From the NCBI RefSeq assembly GCF_900142225.1, contig NZ_FRAD01000020.1, positions 1 to 48,672 on the forward strand: a stretch of 48,672 nt of DNA, written 5' to 3'. Position 1 is the stretch's first letter. Each line of letters opens with the position of its first letter. Both the position numbers and the translations under genes were made by a program. This DNA comes from Hathewaya proteolytica DSM 3090 (GTDB taxonomy: Bacteria; Bacillota; Clostridia; Clostridiales; Clostridiaceae). Below the pieces are notes generated by a model that was given only the letters and a program-made list of their open reading frames with translations, ran no database searches and was not told where the DNA came from. Shown here piece by piece: positions 26,094 through 33,890 of the stretch.

Positions 26094-27260
26094 TTAAATT
26101 TCTTTTGCTTTTATCAATGCCAATTTTGTGGCAACAGGTCCTATTAATTCATAAATTACTGTAGCTGCAAGGACAATGGTCCTTATTTCTGTACCTAAAG
26201 GACTTGGAAGAATAGACTCCCCAATCAATGCAAGACCTATAGCAACTCCAGCTTGTGGAATAAGGGTGAAGCCAAGGTACTGCTGAACAGTTTTTGGGGC
26301 GTGGCTCAGTTTTGCACCAAGAGATGCACCGAAAAATTTTCCAACTACTCTAAATACAACATAACCTATACCGATGAATCCCACTTTTGTTAGTATAGAT
26401 AAATTTAATTCCACCCCTGCCAAGGTAAAGAATACTACAAAGATTGGTGGAGTAAAATTGTCTACAGTGGTAAATACTCTATTGGAATTTGGAAGCACAT
26501 TTACAATAGACGCGCCTATACACATACAACAAAGAAGAGAGGATAGTCCAAACTTATCACAAAGGCCAATGGCAAGAAGAATAAAACCACATGATAAACC
26601 TAATTGCTTTTCTTGGCTACTCATTTTCTTCATGATGAAGCATACAACTACGCCCAGGATAAATCCAAGCAACATGGCACCAAATATTTCTAGGATTGGC
26701 TTTAGAAGAGACCAAACAAGAGATGTTTGAGATTCTGATAGCAGAGTTGTAGCAATTGTGGTTGCTATGCCGAAAATCATTATACAAGCTGCATCGTCCA
26801 TGGCAACTACGGGAAGTAGTGTATCTACCACAGGGCCTTTTGCTTTGTATTGGCGTACCACCATAAGTGTGGCAGCGGGGGCAGTGGCAGCAGCAATGGC
26901 ACCAAGTACTAGACTAAAGGGTAGGGTTTGCTTAAATAAAAATAGCATGACTAAGGTTACGGACAACGTTGCACAGCAGGCCTCCAATATTGTTATAAGA
27001 AGGACTCCCTTCCCAACTTTTTTGATGTGATTTAAATCGAATTGACTTCCTATTGTGTATGCTATGAAGCCTAAAGCAACTTCGGAAACAACATCAAGGT
27101 TAGCAGCCGCATCAGCGGGAATTATGCCTAGAACACTGGGTCCTATAAGAACTCCAGCAATAAGATATCCTGTTACTTCTGGCAGCTTTATATATCCAAC
27201 TAATTTTCCCAAGAGCATCCCAGCGAGTAATATTACGCTTAAGTAAAATAAAATATTCAA
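26094..27260 (-). CDS. CPA2-type cation:proton antiporter
   Basis: A 388-residue integral membrane protein with about 12 helices, of the Kef/NapA-like CPA2 family. N-terminal motif LGKLVGYIKLPEVTGYLIAG and the paired motif PVVAMDDAACIMIFGIATT near residue 150 are family hallmarks, the double Asp being the ion-binding pair. No C-terminal RCK/TrkA-N domain is present, so regulation must come from elsewhere. It starts with TTG 27260, which has AAAGGAG nine bases upstream. A PII-like gene lies 58 bases before it in the same direction. Na+ or K+ as substrate is not decided. Confidence 0.9.
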   Translation of the reverse strand: MNILFYLSVILLAGMLLGKLVGYIKLPEVTGYLIAGVLIGPSVLGIIPADAAANLDVVSEVALGFIAYTIGSQFDLNHIKKVGKGVLLITILEACCATLSVTLVMLFLFKQTLPFSLVLGAIAAATAPAATLMVVRQYKAKGPVVDTLLPVVAMDDAACIMIFGIATTIATTLLSESQTSLVWSLLKPILEIFGAMLLGFILGVVVCFIMKKMSSQEKQLGLSCGFILLAIGLCDKFGLSSLLCCMCIGASIVNVLPNSNRVFTTVDNFTPPIFVVFFTLAGVELNLSILTKVGFIGIGYVVFRVVGKFFGASLGAKLSHAPKTVQQYLGFTLIPQAGVAIGLALIGESILPSPLGTEIRTIVLAATVIYELIGPVATKLALIKAKEI

Positions 27261-27318
27261 ATTTTTTAACTCCTTTTCTGTAATTCTAGATTGTAGATTT
27301 TAAAATGTAAGTTGATTT

Positions 27319-27663
27319 TTATTCTGTAGGAATACCGTCTACAAAATTTACTGGAATAGTAAATAGTATTCCGGCATCTGGTTGAGATAAATCACCTACA
27401 ACATCCTTTATTGCCTTTATAGCCGTTTGAACTTCTGAATCTTTAAGGACTATAAAAATTGTTTTGTTAAATGGTCTGTGGTTATTTAATATCATTCTTA
27501 GGGAGCCAAAGATGGGTATGTTTTCATTCTTTGAGCTGTAAAGAAGTCTACCCATGCCGGTACTATCTAGAATAGTCGCACCATGAATACCAGCGTTGCT
27601 AAGTCCAGATATGACATCTTCTAATAAGTCAATATTGTTTAGTACAAAAGTTAACATTTGCAT
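27319..27663 (-). CDS. PII-like small signalling protein
   Basis: A 114-residue protein with the ferredoxin-like PII-type fold pattern: MLTFVLNNIDLLEDVISGLS, then GIHGATILDSTGMGRLL, then KTIFIVLKDSEVQTAIKAI and a C-terminal GILFTIPVNFVDG. GxxGATxxxxxGxG is reminiscent of the PII core, but the T-loop uridylylation site is not present, so it is a PII-like protein rather than GlnB. AGGAGG precedes the ATG at 27663. It lies just upstream of the antiporter in one operon. PII-like proteins next to membrane transporters typically gate them in response to a nucleotide; that function here is inferred. Confidence 0.75.
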   Translation of the reverse strand: MQMLTFVLNNIDLLEDVISGLSNAGIHGATILDSTGMGRLLYSSKNENIPIFGSLRMILNNHRPFNKTIFIVLKDSEVQTAIKAIKDVVGDLSQPDAGILFTIPVNFVDGIPTE

Positions 27664-27690
27664 ATTATTAGCTACCTCCTAAAATATATA

Positions 27691-27757
27691 ATACCCGCGG
27701 AGAACTCGTGCATCGAAAGATATGAGGCAAGGTAGTTTACTCCGAGGGTTATATATT
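27691..27757 (-). promoter_or_regulatory. Folded leader upstream of the PII-like/antiporter operon
   Basis: On the minus strand ATATAACCCTCGGAG (about 27753-27739) can pair with CTCCGCGGGTATTATAT (about 27702-27686), giving a stem of 10 or more base pairs with one mismatch and a bulge. It encloses a 37-base loop with a possible small hairpin (CAT...ATG). It lies between the end of the aminopeptidase gene and the ribosome site of the PII-like gene. It is not a typical terminator because a U-run is lacking, and I could not match it to a riboswitch class. Confidence 0.45.
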
Positions 27758-27767
27758 AAGTATATTC

Positions 27768-28871
27768 TTATTTTATTATAATTATTTCTCTTGAGAATTG
27801 GTTTAATATATCCGGGTTGCCATTTTTATCAATGACAACGATGTCTTCGATTCTCATACCAAATTCTCCAGGAATATAGATACCTGGTTCAATACTAAAT
27901 GCCATACCTGGTTCTAAAACAAGTTTATTGTTTTCTTTAATGTATGGAGCTTCGTGAACGCTGTATCCAATACCGTGACCAGTTCTGTTAAGGAAGTGTT
28001 CACCATGGCCTGATTCCTTTATGATGTCTCTTGCAATTTTGTCTACATCACCACATGTAACACCTGCTTTTGCAAAGTGTTCAGCTTCCCAATGAGCTTT
28101 TTTCACTATACCGTAAACTTCTCTTTGTTTGTCAGTTATATCACCGATAAAGAAAGTTCTAGAAGTGTCGGAACAATAGCCCTTGTATTTGCATCCTAAA
28201 TCAAGAATTACAAGATCTTGTTCTTGAATTACCCTTGAGTCACCGCTATAGTGTGGCATTGAGCTATTTGGACCAGAAGAAATGATTGGTTCAAAGGAAA
28301 TGCCGTCAGCTCCTTGTTCATCAAAGATGCTGTATACTTTCTCTTTGATATCTTTTTCAGTCATACCTGGTTTTATGAAAGTAGAAAGTACTTCCATTAC
28401 GTGGTCTGCCATTTTTGCAGCTGTTCTCATTTTTTCAATATCTTCTTCGCTCTTGATTATTCTAAATTGCTCTAAGAAGTTATGAGCGTTGAAGAATTTA
28501 CAACTTACTTTTTCTGCAACATCTAGCATATTTATAGCTCTTACAGTACAGTTAACTCCTATATTTTTGCCGTCAAGACCGTATTCCTTTAAAGCTTTTG
28601 CAACGCAGTCTACGAAACCTTCACCGTCGCTCCAAATATAGTATTTTGCATCTTTTCCAAGCTTGTGAAGAATTTCTTCATAATTCAATTCAGGAGTTAC
28701 ATAAAAATAATCTCCGTTTTGAAGAAGGAAAAGAGCCTGAAATCTTTCATCAGCAGCTGGTGAAAAATCAAGAAGGTACTCTAAATCATTGGATGGTGCT
28801 ATAATAACAGCATCGATATTGTTCTTCTTCATTAACTCATATAAATTTTCAATATATGGTGCTTGAAACAT
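27768..28871 (-). CDS. pepP: Xaa-Pro aminopeptidase (M24B)
   Basis: A 367-residue pita-bread metallopeptidase removing N-terminal residues preceding proline. Motifs: ILDLGCKYKGYCSDTSRTFF with the first metal-binding Asp pair, TGHGIGYSVHEAPYI with the metal-binding His, FSIEPGIYIPG and MRIEDIVVI with the metal-binding Glu residues. The N-terminal creatinase-like domain spans about residues 1-130. It starts at ATG 28871, with an AGGGGGG site upstream. It may be read through into the PII-like/antiporter genes. The peptidase suits a proteolytic, amino-acid-fermenting lifestyle. Confidence 0.93.
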   Translation of the reverse strand: MFQAPYIENLYELMKKNNIDAVIIAPSNDLEYLLDFSPAADERFQALFLLQNGDYFYVTPELNYEEILHKLGKDAKYYIWSDGEGFVDCVAKALKEYGLDGKNIGVNCTVRAINMLDVAEKVSCKFFNAHNFLEQFRIIKSEEDIEKMRTAAKMADHVMEVLSTFIKPGMTEKDIKEKVYSIFDEQGADGISFEPIISSGPNSSMPHYSGDSRVIQEQDLVILDLGCKYKGYCSDTSRTFFIGDITDKQREVYGIVKKAHWEAEHFAKAGVTCGDVDKIARDIIKESGHGEHFLNRTGHGIGYSVHEAPYIKENNKLVLEPGMAFSIEPGIYIPGEFGMRIEDIVVIDKNGNPDILNQFSREIIIIK

Positions 28872-28998
28872 TGGTAATCCCCCCTAAGGTGTTGAAAATT
28901 ATTTAAACTACAAATACATTGTAGTATAATCTAAATAAAAAAGCTAGTAATTAGAGATTAAAATGTAGTTATTAGATAAAAATTAAACTACAAAAAAA

Positions 28999-29027
28999 TT
29001 GAAATAAGAAGATAAAAGGTATATAAT
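28999..29027 (+). promoter_or_regulatory. Promoter of the 29089-30234 gene group
   Basis: TTGAAA (28999-29004) and TATAAT (29022-29027) are spaced by 17 bases, giving a short leader of about 55 bases before ATG 29089. Confidence 0.7.
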
Positions 29028-29058
29028 GGAAATAACCGTTGTAGGGCTATAATAATAT

Positions 29059-29091
29059 GGAGGTGAATATGGGGAAACCCATAATATTATG
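29059..29091 (+). promoter_or_regulatory. Ribosome site with hairpin between Shine-Dalgarno and start
   Basis: GGAGG (29059-29063) is 25 bases before ATG 29089, normally too far. A stem TATGGG-GAAA-CCCATA (29068-29083) with a GNRA tetraloop lies between them. If folded it leaves about nine unpaired bases, a normal spacing. The stem also hides an in-frame-stop ATG at 29069 that would encode only seven codons and end in an ATGA overlap with the start at 29089. Confidence 0.6.
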
Positions 29092-29688
29092 AATGAAATA
29101 AATACTTATATAAGACAAGGTTATGAACTTTTAAATGAGGATAATGTAAAATCAGCATGCCAGCAGTGGTTGAAGGCATGGGATAAGTTAATTTACCATA
29201 TAGACAATACAAAAGTGACTTCCATAGAGGAATTGGAGGAAAATTTTGAAGAAGGTGTGGAGGAACTATCTAATTGGGTGCAAGATCTAGAAATGGAGCT
29301 AGAAAACGCTGGTTTAGAGGACCATTCTTTTTTTGAAAAGAGGGCATCTTACTCAAGAGAATTTTGCAATAAACTGCCTGAAAGTGATGACTTTATTATA
29401 ATGTCTATGAAACTGGCTGAGGCAGAAAGTTATTTTGAGTTAGAGTCTATGGACAAATCACAGGAAATTTTCCAAGAGACACAAAGTCAATATAGCGAGT
29501 CTGTATGGCCGTATTTAAAGTGGGGAGATGTATATTGGTTGTCTAGTATTTTGAGGGAAAAGCCACAGTATATAAATATAGCTAAGTCTATGCAACTTTA
29601 TAAAAATGGATTGGGCAAGGAGTCCGATATGGATTACGTTTTAGAGGATAGGATATGTGATTTGAAAAAAGTTAAAAAAAATATGTAA
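29089..29688 (+). CDS. Acidic helical protein of unknown function
   Basis: A 199-residue protein. It is rich in Glu, Asp and Lys, almost all helical in appearance, with TPR-like spacing: GYELLNEDNVKSACQQWLKA, MSMKLAEAESYFELESMD, and VWPYLKWGDVYWL. No signal peptide or membrane helix. The first 50 residues (YELLNEDNVKSACQQWLKAWDKL) resemble N-terminal helical repeats found with SEC-C-motif proteins, but the SEC-C cysteines are absent. The start ATG is separated from its GGAGG by a hairpin (29068-29083). It is followed 47 bases later by the DUF1659 gene. I cannot assign a function. Confidence 0.7.
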   Translation: MNEINTYIRQGYELLNEDNVKSACQQWLKAWDKLIYHIDNTKVTSIEELEENFEEGVEELSNWVQDLEMELENAGLEDHSFFEKRASYSREFCNKLPESDDFIIMSMKLAEAESYFELESMDKSQEIFQETQSQYSESVWPYLKWGDVYWLSSILREKPQYINIAKSMQLYKNGLGKESDMDYVLEDRICDLKKVKKNM

Positions 29689-29735
29689 CCTTTTTTCTGT
29701 GCGGCGTATTTATTAAGTGAAAGGGGATGATAAAT

Positions 29736-29960
29736 ATGGCAGCAAAATCAGTTGTCTTAAATAAAACTCTAGCATTGGAGTGCAATGTAGGGGTTGATGG
29801 CAAGGGAAAGGAAATAATAAAGAAACAGAGGTTTAAAAACCTTAAAGTTACACTTAGTGAAAATGAGATCTTGGCAGTGGGAAAAGCTATAGAATCTCTT
29901 TTGGGGACTACTGTTGCAGGTATGCTTTTGGAGCAAGATAGCCAAATCGTAAGTGAATAG
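29736..29960 (+). CDS. DUF1659 small protein
   Basis: A 74-residue protein (MAAKSVVLNKTLALECNVGV...) of the DUF1659 family, recognised by the initial KSVVLNKTLALECNVG and the final IESLLGTTVAGMLLEQDS. ATG 29736 has AAAGGGG nine bases upstream; the ATG at 29727 directly abuts that site. It is small, soluble and without cysteine clusters. It is followed by DUF2922 in the same operon. These two, with YvrJ, form a conserved trio in Firmicutes whose function is not known. Confidence 0.85.
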   Translation: MAAKSVVLNKTLALECNVGVDGKGKEIIKKQRFKNLKVTLSENEILAVGKAIESLLGTTVAGMLLEQDSQIVSE

Positions 29961-30012
29961 TATTTTTAGGAAAAAACAGCGTTTAGGGGAAATAGAAAAG
30001 GGGGTATTTTAA

Positions 30013-30234
30013 ATGTCTAAAGAGTTAGTAATGCAGTTTTTAACCGATGCAGGTTCAAAGACTAGCATAAAAGTAAAATATGTTAAGGATAACTTAACAA
30101 AAGCAGAGGTACAGACAGCTATGGACAGCATTATAGGAAGCAATGCTTTTCAAACAAAGGCTGGAATTTTAGCTAAAAAGTCTGGGGCAAAGATTGTAGA
30201 CACTTCAACTGAAGAAATAAGCTTTACAGAATAA
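30013..30234 (+). CDS. DUF2922 small protein
   Basis: A 73-residue protein of the DUF2922 family: ELVMQFLTDAGSKTSIKVKY, DNLTKAEVQTAMDSIIGSN and the C-terminal LAKKSGAKIVDTSTEEISF. The sequence suggests a compact alpha/beta fold like a phage or surface assembly small protein, but no activity is known. ATG 30013 follows AAGGGGG. It lies 52 bases after DUF1659 and ends at a strong terminator (30256). Confidence 0.85.
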   Translation: MSKELVMQFLTDAGSKTSIKVKYVKDNLTKAEVQTAMDSIIGSNAFQTKAGILAKKSGAKIVDTSTEEISFTE

Positions 30235-30255
30235 TATCAAAATAGAAACAAAGAA

Positions 30256-30295
30256 AACACTCTGCAATGCCTTTACTCATTGCAGGGTGTTTTTC
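30256..30295 (+). terminator. Rho-independent terminator of the DUF1659-DUF2922 group
   Basis: AACACTCTGCAATG (30256-30269) pairs with CATTGCAGGGTGTT (30278-30291) with one G-T pair, followed by a T-run. Confidence 0.9.
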
Positions 30296-30474
30296 TGTTT
30301 TTAAGAACACAATCAAAGGGTGCTATGACTATGCTCTAACAAGGGGTAGGTCAATTTATATATTAATATATATCACTTGAATTATTAGCTATAACCTTAT
30401 TATATAGTATTGTATACCTTAAGTAGTTACAAAACAATTAAAATTATTTTAATATAATAAAAATATAGCATAGG

Positions 30475-30969
30475 TTATTTGTTTTTGTAAATCAACGCAA
30501 TAGCTTGACATGAAATCCCAAGGCCTTGACCTGTAAAACCAAGTCCCTCTTCAGTGGTGGCCTTAATATTAAGTGAGTCCAAATCTATTTTCAATGTTTT
30601 TGATATATTGTTTTTCATAGAGTCCATGTGGGGAGCCATTTTAGGCTTTTGTGCAATTATTGTGGCGTCTATGTTGCCTATGGAATAATCTTTTTCTTTT
30701 AATAAATCGCCTACTCTAGCAAGTAAAATCATACTATCCATGTCTTTGTATGCATTGTCATTGTCGGGAAAGTGGGTACCGATATCTCCAAGAGCCGCAG
30801 CCCCTAAAAGGGCATCACAAATAGCATGCAATAAGACGTCAGCATCAGAGTGGCCCAGCAAACCAAGTTCGTAGGGAATATTTACGCCTCCTAAGATCAA
30901 TTTTCTATTCTCAACAAGTCTGTGTACATCATAACCCATACCAATTCTATAATTCATATCTATACTCAT
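30475..30969 (-). CDS. ispF: 2-C-methyl-D-erythritol 2,4-cyclodiphosphate synthase
   Basis: A 164-residue enzyme of the MEP isoprenoid pathway, cyclising CDP-ME 2-phosphate. Motifs: RIGMGYDVHRLVENRKLILG with metal-binding Asp and His; GLLGHSDADVLLHAICDALLGA with the metal-binding His and the DA pair; IGTHFPDND; and NIKATTEEGLGFTGQGLGI. ATG 30969 has AAAGGAAA about nine bases upstream; the longer GTG start at 30987 overlaps it. It is monocistronic here, apart from other MEP genes. Confidence 0.95.
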   Translation of the reverse strand: MSIDMNYRIGMGYDVHRLVENRKLILGGVNIPYELGLLGHSDADVLLHAICDALLGAAALGDIGTHFPDNDNAYKDMDSMILLARVGDLLKEKDYSIGNIDATIIAQKPKMAPHMDSMKNNISKTLKIDLDSLNIKATTEEGLGFTGQGLGISCQAIALIYKNK

Positions 30970-31054
30970 GGCAAAGTTTCCTTTCACAATATTTAATAAT
31001 CTAATGATAACATAGAAACAGTTATAATTTAACCTTAAATAATGTTTATGTTTA

Positions 31055-31083
31055 TTGACAAAATTATCTATTAATATTAAGAT
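31055..31083 (+). promoter_or_regulatory. Promoter of the NatAB-like genes
   Basis: TTGACA (31055-31060) and TAAGAT (31078-31083) are spaced by 17 bases, 72 bases before the GTG start. Confidence 0.6.
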
Positions 31084-31155
31084 AAAATATGGAGTTATAT
31101 AAAATTAGAGAATATTACTAGAGAATATTAATAGTAATAGGTCAGGGGTGATAAA

Positions 31156-31887
31156 GTGGAAAAGGAACTGAGGACAATTAACTTAAGTAAGCAGTTTAAA
31201 GATTTAAAAGCTGTAAATGAAATTAACCTTGTGGTAAAACCTGGTGAAATAGTAGGCCTTCTTGGGGAAAATGGTGCTGGAAAAACCACTACTTTGAGAA
31301 TGGTAGCAACTCTTATTAGACCATCTCAGGGAGATGTGGTGGTGGATGGCAATAGCATTCTCACAGATGGTGGAAAAGTTAGAAAGAGCATTGGTATATT
31401 GTTCGGCGGAGAAGTTGGTTTGTACGATAGGCTTACTGGGAGAGAAAATATATCTTACTTCGGACAACTGAACGGTATGGACAAAACAGAAATAAACAAA
31501 AGAATTGATGAACTTACAGATCTTTTCTCTATGGAAGAATTCATAGACAGAAAAGTGGGCAAATTTTCAAGAGGAATGAAACAGAAAATAGCTATTGCTA
31601 GATCCATTGTGCACAGTCCAGATTATATGCTTTTTGATGAACCAACTATGGGGTTGGATGTTAGTGCTACAGCTATAGTGCAGGACTTCATTAGAAAATG
31701 CAAGGAACAGGGCAAGGGAATACTGTTTTCCAGTCACAGTATGCAAGAGGTGGAAAAGCTTTGTGATAGAGTAGTTATTATTCACAAAGGTGAAGTAGTA
31801 GAAGAGGGCAAAATCGAGGACTTGAAAAAATCTTACGAAACTTCGGATTTTGAAAACATATTCCTAAGATTGGTAGGTGGAAAATAG
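31156..31887 (+). CDS. natA: ABC transporter ATP-binding protein, NatA type
   Basis: A 243-residue nucleotide-binding domain of the ABC-2 exporter class: Walker A GENGAGKTTTLRM, signature FSRGMKQKIAIARS, Walker B YMLFDEPTMGLDV and the switch His in SSHSMQEVEKL. N-terminal NLSKQFKDLKAVNEINLVV and the partnering permease match the NatA component of sodium-efflux ABC transporters. It starts at GTG 31156 after AGGGGTG. Its stop overlaps the next gene's start by one base, so the two are coupled. Na+ specificity is inferred from family resemblance only. Confidence 0.85.
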   Translation: MEKELRTINLSKQFKDLKAVNEINLVVKPGEIVGLLGENGAGKTTTLRMVATLIRPSQGDVVVDGNSILTDGGKVRKSIGILFGGEVGLYDRLTGRENISYFGQLNGMDKTEINKRIDELTDLFSMEEFIDRKVGKFSRGMKQKIAIARSIVHSPDYMLFDEPTMGLDVSATAIVQDFIRKCKEQGKGILFSSHSMQEVEKLCDRVVIIHKGEVVEEGKIEDLKKSYETSDFENIFLRLVGGK

Positions 31888-33056
31888 TGAGCACTGTTGG
31901 AATAGTACTAAAAAAAGAAATAATAGATATGTTTAGGGATAAAAAAACCATTATAATGAGCATCGTAATACCTTTAGTTATATATCCAGTTTTATTTGCC
32001 ATTATGAGTTTGGGAATGGACAGTCAAACTAAGGACGTTACAAAAGAGGTAAAGATGGTGTTAGAAGATAAGGGCAACACAAAATTAGGGACTTATATTA
32101 AGCAAAAAGACAATATAAAGTTAGTGAATAGCAAGGACGGAAAGAAGTCCATTGAGGAGGGTACGGCTTACATCTATATGGTGATTCCAGAGGATGTAGA
32201 TACTCGCATAGAAAAAGAAGAAAAATTAGATATATCGATTTTTTATGATGGTGTAAGTAGCAAATGTCAAGTGGCCATGGAAGTCATTACTGCATATTTT
32301 CGTCAATACTCCGATGAAGTTGTAAAAAAGAGATTGGAGAGCAGAAATATAAATGCGGACTTGTTAACTCCAATCAACTTAAATCCTGTATCCATAAATG
32401 TGGAGAAGGATCCAATGGGTAAAATGATGATGGGAATTTTACTCCCAATGATGATATTGACTCTTGCGGCATCAGCTCCAATAACAAGTGCTGTGGATTT
32501 GTGTGCTGGTGAAAAGGAGAGGGGAACCTTAGAACCATTGTTAACAACTCAAGCTAGTCGATTGTCTTTGCTTTGGGGAAAATACATGGCTATAATTGTC
32601 ATGGGTATGTTAGGTACCTTATCATCCATGGTGGGACTTGTCATATCAGGTAAAAGTGCCTCCACCATGCTAGGCGGAATTTTAAACCTTACTCCTGCAA
32701 CATTTATCTTGATTGCCGTAATCATTGTAGGTGTTACAATGATGTTTGCAGCATTGGCCCTTGCCATAAGCATATATGCTAGGTCCTTTAAGGAAGCACA
32801 GACTTACGTAGCTCCATTGACATTTGTATCCTTTATAGGTTTTGTAAGTTACTTTATTGATGTAAAGACCATAACCCTAGCACAACTTAATATTCCAATT
32901 TACAACGTTGTGGCGCTATTAAAGGAAGTTATTATGGGAGTATTCAATCCCCTTCATATAGCAGTTGTTCTTGTATGGTTAGCAGTGTACATTTTGGCAA
33001 GTATTTTTGTGGCTAGATATGTTTTTGGAAAAGAAAGCGCAATATTTAGGTGCTAA
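31887..33056 (+). CDS. natB: ABC transporter permease, NatB type
   Basis: A 389-residue ABC-2 permease. One N-terminal helix (IIMSIVIPLVIYPVLFAIMS) is followed by a large outside loop to about residue 175 and then five or six helices. The motif CAGEKERGTLEPLLTTQ between helices is the hallmark of NatB/CcmB-type permeases. Its start (GTG 31887) overlaps the stop of natA. It forms the membrane half of an efflux system, possibly for Na+ or a peptide. A hairpin and DnaA-like boxes follow its stop. Confidence 0.85.
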   Translation: MSTVGIVLKKEIIDMFRDKKTIIMSIVIPLVIYPVLFAIMSLGMDSQTKDVTKEVKMVLEDKGNTKLGTYIKQKDNIKLVNSKDGKKSIEEGTAYIYMVIPEDVDTRIEKEEKLDISIFYDGVSSKCQVAMEVITAYFRQYSDEVVKKRLESRNINADLLTPINLNPVSINVEKDPMGKMMMGILLPMMILTLAASAPITSAVDLCAGEKERGTLEPLLTTQASRLSLLWGKYMAIIVMGMLGTLSSMVGLVISGKSASTMLGGILNLTPATFILIAVIIVGVTMMFAALALAISIYARSFKEAQTYVAPLTFVSFIGFVSYFIDVKTITLAQLNIPIYNVVALLKEVIMGVFNPLHIAVVLVWLAVYILASIFVARYVFGKESAIFRC

Positions 33057-33061
33057 TTAAA

Positions 33062-33111
33062 AAAGTTATCCACAAACTGTGCACAAAACACAAAAAACTG
33101 TGCATAACTTT
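33062..33111 (+). terminator. Hairpin after natB containing DnaA-box-like arms
   Basis: AAAGTTATCCACA (33062-33074) pairs with TGTGCATAACTTT (33099-33111) at 12 of 13 positions. It is followed only by TCTTG, so it is a weak terminator. Its arms are also exact TTATNCACA DnaA boxes. Confidence 0.5.
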
Positions 33112-33248
33112 CTTGAAAAATGGGATAACATGGAATAATTCTAATTTTCACTGCGTATAATTATGAAATATATTTAAAAATTAAATACAAGATATTAATA
33201 AAACTAATAGCATACCATATTTAAGCGTAAATGTGATATGCAAATAGC

Positions 33249-33288
33249 AAAAAAACTGTGGATAAGTACGATAATCCACAGTTTTTTT
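33249..33288. terminator. Bidirectional terminator with DnaA-box-like arms
   Basis: AAAAAAACTGTGGAT (33249-33263) pairs exactly with ATCCACAGTTTTTTT (33274-33288), giving T-runs on both strands. It lies between natB and the convergent RsgI-like gene. The left arm runs into an exact inverted TTATCCACA (33257-33265). Confidence 0.85.
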
Positions 33289-33332
33289 AAATTAATTAAC
33301 ATGTTATGTTGATAACTTGTCTACAAGTTTTT

Positions 33333-33890
33333 CTATTCTATTATACCTTCTCCTCCCGTGTTGATGTTAAGATATATACTATTTTCCGCCTTTAATTTAT
33401 TAAATTTAGATAGTTTAGTTATGTGTTCTTCAGAGCCTTTTGTCATATAAAAGGTTACATCACCCTGAGGCAATATTTTTTTCTCTTTTATACATTCTTG
33501 AAATAAAAAGGAGAGGCCTTCATCAAGGGATTTGTACTTGAGGGATTTATTTTTTAGTATATTTCTAGCCGTGGGATTATTACCTTGTATATTTGTAATC
33601 TTGTCTTCATTATTCACTGAAATCTTAAATCTTCCACCCATTTCTACGATAAATTCGGTTTTAATTGAAAAAAATTCATAGGCTTTGAACACTGCCAATA
33701 TAAGGATGCTAATTAAAATTACTATTATGGTTGCCAAAATAGCAGATTTATGGTTGTACACTTCCCCAGCATAAATGGAATTCATTTTTGGGGTGGTAGA
33801 ATTCCTTTTTAGTATGCAAAACTCATTTTCCTTTGTGACAATATATATTTTATTTCCTTTAATATTTATAACTTTTCCTACTTTCTTCAT
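33333..33890 (-). CDS. RsgI N-terminal anti-sigma-domain membrane protein
   Basis: About 185 residues. The N-terminal 45 residues (MKKVGKVINIKGNKIYIVT, then FCILKRN) match the RsgI N-terminal anti-sigma domain. A single membrane helix (about residues 50-72, SAILATIIVILISILILAVF) follows, then an extracellular domain to the end. In clostridia RsgI proteins bind SigI at the membrane and sense polysaccharides outside; here no sigI gene and no carbohydrate-binding module are present. I start at ATG 33890 after AGGTG; a GTG at 33896 overlaps that site. It probably is an orphan or senses something other than polysaccharide. Confidence 0.72.
   Translation of the reverse strand: MKKVGKVINIKGNKIYIVTKENEFCILKRNSTTPKMNSIYAGEVYNHKSAILATIIVILISILILAVFKAYEFFSIKTEFIVEMGGRFKISVNNEDKITNIQGNNPTARNILKNKSLKYKSLDEGLSFLFQECIKEKKILPQGDVTFYMTKGSEEHITKLSKFNKLKAENSIYLNINTGGEGIIE

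Noticed and set aside
26374..27246. Several open frames on the plus strand (26374-26730, 26758-27030, 27055-27246).
   Set aside because: They lie opposite the antiporter gene, have no ribosome sites and read as the complement of hydrophobic codons.
27691..27757. c-di-AMP (ydaO) or other known riboswitch class before the PII-like gene.
   Set aside because: The region is too short and lacks the conserved segments I remember for ydaO, preQ1, THF, purine or fluoride aptamers. Kept only as an unclassified leader.
29069..29092. A seven-codon frame with a perfect ribosome site.
   Set aside because: Not listed as a gene; the start lies in a hairpin and the peptide is tiny. It is described under the ribosome-site feature.
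33062..33288. A replication origin.
   Set aside because: DnaA-like boxes are present but there is no dnaA/dnaN, and the boxes coincide with terminator hairpins.
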